Of a stretch of DNA of 38,643 bases, positions 34,066 to 38,643 are shown piece by piece. How positions within the stretch are numbered: the first letter of the stretch is position 1; each line of letters starts with the position of its first letter. Below the pieces are notes generated by a model. It was not told the origin of the DNA, did no database searches, and saw nothing but the letters and a program-made list of their open reading frames with translations. The position numbers were made by a program, and so were the translations under genes. The stretch is from Oceanivirga salmonicida (GTDB taxonomy: Bacteria; Fusobacteriota; Fusobacteriia; Fusobacteriales; Leptotrichiaceae). The stretch is taken from contig NZ_LOQI01000010.1 of assembly GCF_001517915.1 (NCBI RefSeq), positions 1 through 38,643 on the forward strand, in the 5' to 3' direction.

Positions 34066-35352
34066 TTAAAATGTTTTTGCACTTAAATATCCAAATCCTG
34101 TTTCATTTGTTGCACCTGTAATTGCTTGAATTTCAACTTCTATACTTCCATCTTTTCTTAATGAATCTTGATTTCCACCTGCAATAACATTTACAACGTC
34201 TATATGTCCTATTATTCTATCTAATTTTGGTAATACTATTACTTGATTAGCATTTCCTCCTGTTACAACTGCATCTGCTTTAGCATCAGCATCTGCTAAA
34301 CTTTGACTTGCTCCATCTTGTCCAGCATATTCATCAGTTACAATAACAGTTTTTACACCTTCATTTTCAATTTTTTTACAGTTCATTATTAAATCAGTGT
34401 CTGGGTTTCCAAATCCTTCTTGTGAAACTATAACAGCATCTAAACCTAAATATTTAGTTAATTTTGCTGTCCAGTTTGATGATCTTTCTTTATCTGCTAA
34501 ATAAACATTTTCATTTGTTATAATTACACCTAAGAAATTGATTTCTTTTCCATGTTTTTTATATAATTCTTCAATTACACCATTATTCAAATGAACATAA
34601 GTAGGATTTTTGTCACATGCTGATACACAGTTACCACTAACTATTGCTCCATCCATTATTTCTGTTGGATAAAGAAGTGTAGGAACTATTTGTTTAGCAT
34701 CTACTCCATATACATAAGTATCATGTAATAATCCTTGTGTTTGAAGCATGTATACATAACCTACCTTTGGTAATTCTGGATACTCTGCTATTTGTTCAAG
34801 TAATGGTTTTGTTTCATATACTTTTACATTTTCAGGTTTTAAACTACGAGCCAATTCTCCTAAGTATTTAGCCGCTTTAAATCCTATATAACGTACAGCT
34901 TTTTCATGTTCATGCTGTTTTACACCTTCTGCTGGTTCAGCAATTACAACCAAATTATTTAATTTTGAAAATGGTGTATATTCTGCCCCAACACCTGTCA
35001 TGTCAATAATTCCTTCTTGGAATCCTACAATCTTCCCTGTAGTTATTACTGACATACCTTTAAGAGCTATTGTTTTTCCTTCTCCAACAGTTCCTACTTT
35101 TGATAAAACACCAGGGAATATTCCTCCATTACCTTCTACTTTTACACGTGGTTCGATTACATCTTTTACCGGAGTAATACGTACACTTTCTCCAGGTCTA
35201 GCTATGTCAAGATCAACAGATATAATTGCATCATCGTCCCAAATATTTTTAATTAGTTCTTCTTTATTAACATAAAGAACATTATTTTCAATTTTTGATT
35301 CTGAAGCAAATTGAATATCTTTTATATAAATCTCTCCTAATTCAAGACGCAT
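34066..35352 (-). CDS. grdE: Glycine reductase component B pyruvoyl subunit proprotein
   Basis: GrdE is made as a proprotein and cleaved before Cys; C242 in MDGAIVSGNCVSACDK gives the pyruvoyl cofactor that binds glycine, the same position as in the known clostridial GrdE. It has 428 residues, normal for the family. IARPGESVRITPVKDVIEPRV, IVGFQEGIIDMTG, TQGLLHDTYVYG and SQEGFGNPDTDLI are intact. GGGGAGG precedes the ATG. It follows trxA and precedes grdA. A palindrome of TAACTA/TAGTTA lies in the short gap upstream. Confidence 0.95.
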   Translation of the reverse strand: MRLELGEIYIKDIQFASESKIENNVLYVNKEELIKNIWDDDAIISVDLDIARPGESVRITPVKDVIEPRVKVEGNGGIFPGVLSKVGTVGEGKTIALKGMSVITTGKIVGFQEGIIDMTGVGAEYTPFSKLNNLVVIAEPAEGVKQHEHEKAVRYIGFKAAKYLGELARSLKPENVKVYETKPLLEQIAEYPELPKVGYVYMLQTQGLLHDTYVYGVDAKQIVPTLLYPTEIMDGAIVSGNCVSACDKNPTYVHLNNGVIEELYKKHGKEINFLGVIITNENVYLADKERSSNWTAKLTKYLGLDAVIVSQEGFGNPDTDLIMNCKKIENEGVKTVIVTDEYAGQDGASQSLADADAKADAVVTGGNANQVIVLPKLDRIIGHIDVVNVIAGGNQDSLRKDGSIEVEIQAITGATNETGFGYLSAKTF

Positions 35353-35397
35353 ATTCTATTCCTCCCCTATTTTTGAAATAACTAACGTAGTAGTTAA

Positions 35398-35715
35398 TTA
35401 TAAATATTTTTTTATCATTGCTTCTATATTCGCTATAGTTGCATCATCTTTTGTAACTTCTTCAAGTTTTATACCATCTTTATAAACTGCTAATGTTGGT
35501 AATCCTAAAACTCTTTGTTTAATAGCCATACGTCTTGCTTTTGCAGTATCTAATGAAGTAAATTTCATTTTACCATCATACTTTTCTGCCAATTTATGAA
35601 CTTCTGGCATTAAAGCTTTACATGGTGCACAACCTTCACTCCAAAAATCTACAAATACATATCCTTGTGCTTGTAGTACTTCTACTTCAAAATTGTCTTT
35701 ATCTAATTCTAACAT
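35398..35715 (-). CDS. trxA: Thioredoxin with atypical GCAPC active site
   Basis: A 105-residue thioredoxin whose active site reads [15 protein letters not shown] (C29, C32), instead of the usual WCGPC. Such GCxPC sites are typical of thioredoxins coded with glycine reductase. Its task is to re-reduce selenoprotein A after each turnover, with electrons from the neighbouring TrxB. The ATG at 35715 has AAGGAGG six bases upstream; the longer frame from 35739 begins inside that site and is rejected. It lies between trxB and grdE. Confidence 0.93.
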   Translation of the reverse strand: MLELDKDNFEVEVLQAQGYVFVDFWSEGCAPCKALMPEVHKLAEKYDGKMKFTSLDTAKARRMAIKQRVLGLPTLAVYKDGIKLEEVTKDDATIANIEAMIKKYL

Positions 35716-35796
35716 TTGTTTCCTCCTTCCTTTTAGCAAAATAATATATAAATTTATAATTTAATAACACACATTATTTAAATAGTAGTTAATAGT

Positions 35797-36741
35797 TTAT
35801 TCAAAATGTTCGCTTATATATTTTTCAGCCATTATTGCAGAAACTGCACCATCTGCTGCTGCTGTAATTACTTGACGTACATCTTTTATTCTACAATCTC
35901 CTGCTACAAATACTCCTGGAACATTTGTTTCAGTATTTTCACTTGCTACTACATAACCATATTTATCAAGTTCAATTTTTCCTTTGAATAATTCTGTTTG
36001 TGGAACATAACCTATGAATATAAATAATCCCATTGTTCCATCATCTTCATCTGCTTCAACTTCGTAAACTTCCCCTGTATCTAGATTTTTGAAAACTATT
36101 GATTCTAAAATTCCATCTCCTTTTACTTCTTGAACCATTGTCTTTGTCTTAATATCTAAATTAGGAGTATTCTTAGCTCTTTCTAATGTAATTCCTTCAC
36201 ATTGGAATTCATCTAATATATGAACTACATGAACTTGTCTTGCAAATTTTGATAAGAAAATAGCTTCTTCAATAGCACTATTTCCTCCACCTACTACATA
36301 AACTTCTAATTCCTTGAAAAAGTCAGCATCACATGTAGCACAATATGAAATTCCTTTTCCTGAAAGTTCTTTTACACCTGGTGCATCTAATTTTCTAGGA
36401 GTTGCTCCTGTTGCAATTACTACTGCCTTTGCTGTGTAAACTTTATCTTTACACTTAACTATTTTTTCTTTTCCTGAAAAATCTACTTCAATAACTTCTT
36501 CTTTTCTTACTTCCGTACCAAAATTTTTACATTGTTCAAGCATTCTTCCAGTTAAATTAGGTCCTGTTGGATTTTCAATAGACCCTGGATAATTTTCAAT
36601 TAGATGAGTAATTGCTGCTTGCCCACCATTTTGTCCTTTTTCTAAAACTAATGTTTTAAGTCTTCCTCTTGATGCATATAATGCTGAAGATAAACCTGCT
36701 GGACCTGATCCTATTATTATTAGATCAAAATGTTCTGTCAT
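35797..36741 (-). CDS. trxB: Thioredoxin reductase
   Basis: An FAD/NADPH flavoprotein of 314 residues. The FAD-binding site is IIIGSGPAGLSSALYASRG (8-26), the redox pair is CATC (C134, C137), the NAD(P)-binding site is VYVVGGGNSAIEEA, and the C-terminal FAD motif is FVAGDCR. The NADPH-site residues after GGGNSA (HILDEFQ) lack the usual HRR pattern, so the electron donor may not be NADPH. AAGGAGG precedes the ATG. It reduces TrxA for the selenoprotein A cycle and is second in the operon after grdX. Confidence 0.94.
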   Translation of the reverse strand: MTEHFDLIIIGSGPAGLSSALYASRGRLKTLVLEKGQNGGQAAITHLIENYPGSIENPTGPNLTGRMLEQCKNFGTEVRKEEVIEVDFSGKEKIVKCKDKVYTAKAVVIATGATPRKLDAPGVKELSGKGISYCATCDADFFKELEVYVVGGGNSAIEEAIFLSKFARQVHVVHILDEFQCEGITLERAKNTPNLDIKTKTMVQEVKGDGILESIVFKNLDTGEVYEVEADEDDGTMGLFIFIGYVPQTELFKGKIELDKYGYVVASENTETNVPGVFVAGDCRIKDVRQVITAAADGAVSAIMAEKYISEHFE

Positions 36742-36762
36742 AATTAGCCTCCTTATTCTTTA

Positions 36763-37134
36763 TTATTTAATTATTCTATTTATAGCATTTGTAATTAAAT
36801 CATAATCTATGACACTAAAATCGTCTTTTACTGTTTCAACCCACATTGGAGTTTTTTTATTTTTTTCAAATTTTATAAATGTCTCTATTGCCTGCGATAT
36901 TAAATTAACTGAATTAATATCTAAAATATCTCCTGTTTTTAAAACTATTGTTCTATAAACAGTTTCATTTGGCTTTACACTTCCATACATAGGATGAGTA
37001 AGTATTTCATAATTTTCATGTATATAATCTCTTGCTATTTTTAATATTTCAAGATAACTTACATTTCTAAAATCTACTTCTATGCCTTTACTTATATAAT
37101 TCAAAAACTTCGGATTATTTGTTAACAATTTCAC
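36763..37134 (-). CDS. grdX: GrdX family protein, first gene of the glycine reductase operon
   Basis: A GrdX protein of 123 residues. Its marks are EILTHPMYGSVKPNETVYR, the helix LISQAIETFIKFEK and DFSVIDYDLITNAINR, all shared with the second copy. The start is GTG at 37134, eight bases after AAGGAG, with no ATG nearby. It is the first gene after the glycine riboswitch and is followed by trxB after 21 bases. The function is unknown, but the position is conserved in glycine reductase operons. Confidence 0.85.
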   Translation of the reverse strand: MKLLTNNPKFLNYISKGIEVDFRNVSYLEILKIARDYIHENYEILTHPMYGSVKPNETVYRTIVLKTGDILDINSVNLISQAIETFIKFEKNKKTPMWVETVKDDFSVIDYDLITNAINRIIK

Positions 37135-37161
37135 TTTTATGTCTCCTTCTACGCTTACTTT

Positions 37162-37199
37162 ACAAAAAAACAGGAAAACACTACTGCATTTCCCTCCCC
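37162..37199 (-). terminator. Terminator of the glycine riboswitch expression platform
   Basis: On the - strand AGGGAAA (about 37197 to 37191) pairs with TTTTCCT (about 37178 to 37172) with one bulged G, followed by seven T. It lies about 30 bases before the grdX ribosome-binding site. A near copy of the same hairpin, without the T-run, precedes it at 37231-37261. Confidence 0.7.
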
Positions 37200-37230
37200 T
37201 TATGTAAAATTCTCTCTTGCTATATTACTA

Positions 37231-37261
37231 AACAGGAAAATACTTCTGCTTTTTCCCTGTT
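37231..37261 (-). promoter_or_regulatory. First hairpin of the riboswitch platform
   Basis: On the - strand AACAGGGAAAA (37261 to 37251) pairs with TTTTCCTGTT (37240 to 37231) with one bulged G. It is nearly a copy of the terminator hairpin downstream (37172-37197), so halves of the two could swap partners. Confidence 0.6.
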
Positions 37262-37265
37262 ATAA

Positions 37266-37380
37266 TCTATTCCAGAGTTTTGTCCAAATACAGTCTCTTT
37301 ACCTGAGAATTTCGCTAGAAATCGCAAATTAGCTAACTTGTCCCTTCGGTGCTCTATATTAAAGTCTCTCCCGTATTCTT
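37266..37380 (-). ncRNA. Glycine riboswitch, single aptamer
   Basis: Reading the - strand, the aptamer shows CGGGAGAGACT, then AGAGCACCGAAGGGACAAG, a variable P3 stem, and TCTCAGGTAAAGAGACTG followed by GGACAAAACTCTGG. These are the conserved blocks of the glycine aptamer. Only one aptamer is present, where many such riboswitches carry two. It lies between the operon promoter and grdX. Glycine riboswitches usually turn genes on, which fits a glycine-degrading operon. Confidence 0.93.
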
Positions 37381-37406
37381 CATCCAAATATATTCATTTA
37401 TACTAG

Positions 37407-37434
37407 ATTATAACCCCTTTTTTCCAAAAGTCAA
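37407..37434 (-). promoter_or_regulatory. Promoter of the glycine reductase operon
   Basis: TTGACT (37429-37434 on the - strand), 16 bases, TATAAT (37407-37412). The transcript would start near 37400, about 20 bases before the riboswitch aptamer. Confidence 0.8.
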
Positions 37435-37461
37435 TAAAAAATTTTCTAAAACTTTATAAAT

Positions 37462-37506
37462 AATAACCCTTAATTTGGCATATTATTTTAAGCCATTTTA
37501 AGGGTC
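37462..37506 (-). terminator. Terminator after the MORN-like gene
   Basis: On the - strand ACCCTTAA pairs with TTAAGGGT over a nested TGGC/GCCA stem. It is 20 bases after the stop codon at 37524. The following T-rich stretch is interrupted by A, so it is weaker than the others. Confidence 0.55.
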
Positions 37507-37523
37507 ATTTTAAATTGATAAAT

Positions 37524-38643
37524 TTAATATTCTTTCAATGATAAAGTATCTATATCCTTAATACTTTCATATTTAATAATAATTCTTTTTTTCTCATATT
37601 TTTCTTTATTTTTAATTATTTCGTTTAATTTATTTTTAACTTTTTCTATATTTCCATCTTCATCTATATCAATTTTAGGAATATTTAAATCTGTGGCATT
37701 TCCTTCTATAATGTTATATTTATTCATTTTATTTTCATATCCAAAAATATATAAATATTTTTCACCTTTTGAAATAAGTATTATTCCATACTTTTTATTA
37801 TTTTTTTCAACAATATTTATAAAGGCTCTTTGAATATTATTTTCAAATATAACTTCTTGAAATTTATTTTCATTTATTCTTGTTTGATTTAATAATAATC
37901 CATTATTAAAATTTTCATAGATATAAAATTTTTTTTGTTTAGATTTATATACAAATTCTCCATTTTTTATTCCCATATTATAGGTTTTAGCAAATGTGGC
38001 TCTTTCTCCAAATTTCGTATAACTTTTACCATTTAATAAACCATCTTTATATGTTTCAGATATTTTTATGAATATTCCTTTATTTATTTCATCAGAAATA
38101 TGTTTCCCATTAAACTGTCCTTTTTTTATTTCATATTTTTCCTTTTTTATTATCTTTTTTTGTTTATTATCATATGTGAATATAAAAAGTTCTCCATCTA
38201 CATAATCTTTATACTTAGGTATACTATAAGTTAAAGTTTTATTATTATCTTTGTATTCGTAATTTATTTCTCCATCTTTTTCTTCTTTAATTTTAGCAAC
38301 TAAAATATCTTTTAAATATTTACCTATATCATATTTTTTATATCTTTCTTTTAAGTCATAGAAATCTTTAAATACTTTTAGCTTATTATTAGATTTTAAT
38401 ACTACATTTCCCACCTGTATATTTTCAATAAATAGCATTGATATTTCATCTTTATTCGGAAATACTATATTAAATTCTCCATTTATTGTATCATAATTAT
38501 CAAAAACCGTAAAATTAACTATAGTCCCATTTTTATAAACTGCTTTTCCCTTACCCACAGCCTTATTTCTATCAAAATTAAAATAATATTTATCTCCATT
38601 TGGTTTATTAAATAATACTTTACCTTGTATTTTACCATCAACA
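37524..38643 (-). CDS. MORN-repeat-like protein, cut by the window end
   Basis: The open frame continues to the window edge, so the true start lies outside; a GTG at 38558 is only an internal codon, since in-frame residues DGKIQGKVLFNKPNGDKYYF precede it. At least 373 residues are visible. It contains spaced units of the type G-x-x-N-G-K/E-x-x-x-Y (GIKNGEFVYK, GLLNGKSYTKF, GQFNGKHISDE), which resemble MORN or YwqK-like antitoxin repeats. No membrane segment is seen in this part. MORN-type repeats bind lipids or proteins; the role here is unknown. It reads toward, but is separated by a terminator from, the glycine reductase promoter. Confidence 0.65.
   Translation of the reverse strand, partial: VDGKIQGKVLFNKPNGDKYYFNFDRNKAVGKGKAVYKNGTIVNFTVFDNYDTINGEFNIVFPNKDEISMLFIENIQVGNVVLKSNNKLKVFKDFYDLKERYKKYDIGKYLKDILVAKIKEEKDGEINYEYKDNNKTLTYSIPKYKDYVDGELFIFTYDNKQKKIIKKEKYEIKKGQFNGKHISDEINKGIFIKISETYKDGLLNGKSYTKFGERATFAKTYNMGIKNGEFVYKSKQKKFYIYENFNNGLLLNQTRINENKFQEVIFENNIQRAFINIVEKNNKKYGIILISKGEKYLYIFGYENKMNKYNIIEGNATDLNIPKIDIDEDGNIEKVKNKLNEIIKNKEKYEKKRIIIKYESIKDIDTLSLKEY

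Noticed and set aside
34066-35352. UGA or frameshift in grdE
   Set aside because: The frame is open and full length with C242 and all motifs; no break exists.
1-38643. CRISPR array, insertion sequence or prophage genes
   Set aside because: No regularly spaced repeats, transposase, integrase or phage structural genes are seen; repeated sequences are explained by paralogous grd genes and hairpins.

Overview
The window is very AT-rich and densely packed. It suggests a low-GC, strictly fermentative anaerobe that lives on Stickland-type amino-acid reduction and decodes UGA as selenocysteine. A member of Fusobacteriota (Leptotrichiaceae-like) or a low-GC Firmicute of the Tissierellia/Clostridia type would fit, but the sequence alone does not settle the lineage. 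Roughly the left quarter is transcribed mostly on the + strand; from about 10.9 kb on, every gene is on the - strand.

Region 1 (1-5.2 kb): an AT-rich gap, two small membrane-anchored proteins of unknown role, then a compact operon glmU - prs - tsaC - a coiled-coil hypothetical, ending in a strong terminator. Region 2 (5.2-7.3 kb, - strand): a two-gene cassette of an AAA/OLD-like ATPase and a small TOPRIM-like protein with its own near-consensus promoter, a plausible phage-defence pair of the AbiL/RloAB/PARIS general type. Region 3 (7.3-10.9 kb, + strand): a lone GspE/PilB-like secretion ATPase, a HAD hydrolase, truA, a GNAT acetyltransferase and a YbxB-like methyltransferase, nearly all overlapping. 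A promoter and an intrinsic terminator both precede the first gene.

Region 4 (10.9-17.6 kb, - strand) is a complete selenocysteine machine: tRNA-Sec (selC) with its own promoter and terminator, then selD - yedF - a DUF3343 Se/S-carrier-like gene - selB - a cysteine desulfurase/selenocysteine lyase - selA. SelD is itself a selenoprotein: an in-frame UGA at codon 14 hides its N-terminus from standard gene callers.

Region 5 (17.7-37.4 kb, - strand) is the consumer of that selenium. The glycine reductase operon runs grdX - trxB - trxA - grdE - grdA(Sec) - grdB(Sec) - grdC - grdD behind a promoter and a single-aptamer glycine riboswitch. Next come a Na+:alanine/glycine symporter behind an attenuator-like leader, a second substrate module grdG - grdF(Sec) with a YkvI-like transporter and a second grdX (probably sarcosine), and a third module of a BCCT transporter with a GrdI-like and a GrdH-like(Sec) protein (probably betaine), followed by a DUF819 transporter. 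The three component-B modules would share one GrdA, one GrdC/GrdD complex and one thioredoxin system, all producing acetyl phosphate. Five UGA-encoded selenoproteins (SelD, GrdA, GrdB, GrdF, GrdH) are visible, and the three component-B genes share a conserved hairpin 12-13 nt after UGA. Region 6 (37.5 kb-end) is a MORN-repeat-like protein cut by the window edge.

The most interesting points are the self-contained Sec-plus-triple-reductase island, the loss of the pyruvoyl-forming Cys in the betaine-type GrdI, two different leader-RNA switches (a glycine riboswitch with a duplicated hairpin platform, and an unidentified attenuator before the symporter), the strong ribosome-binding site followed by ATG-ATT-TAA-TAG before the BCCT gene, and the ATPase/TOPRIM pair.
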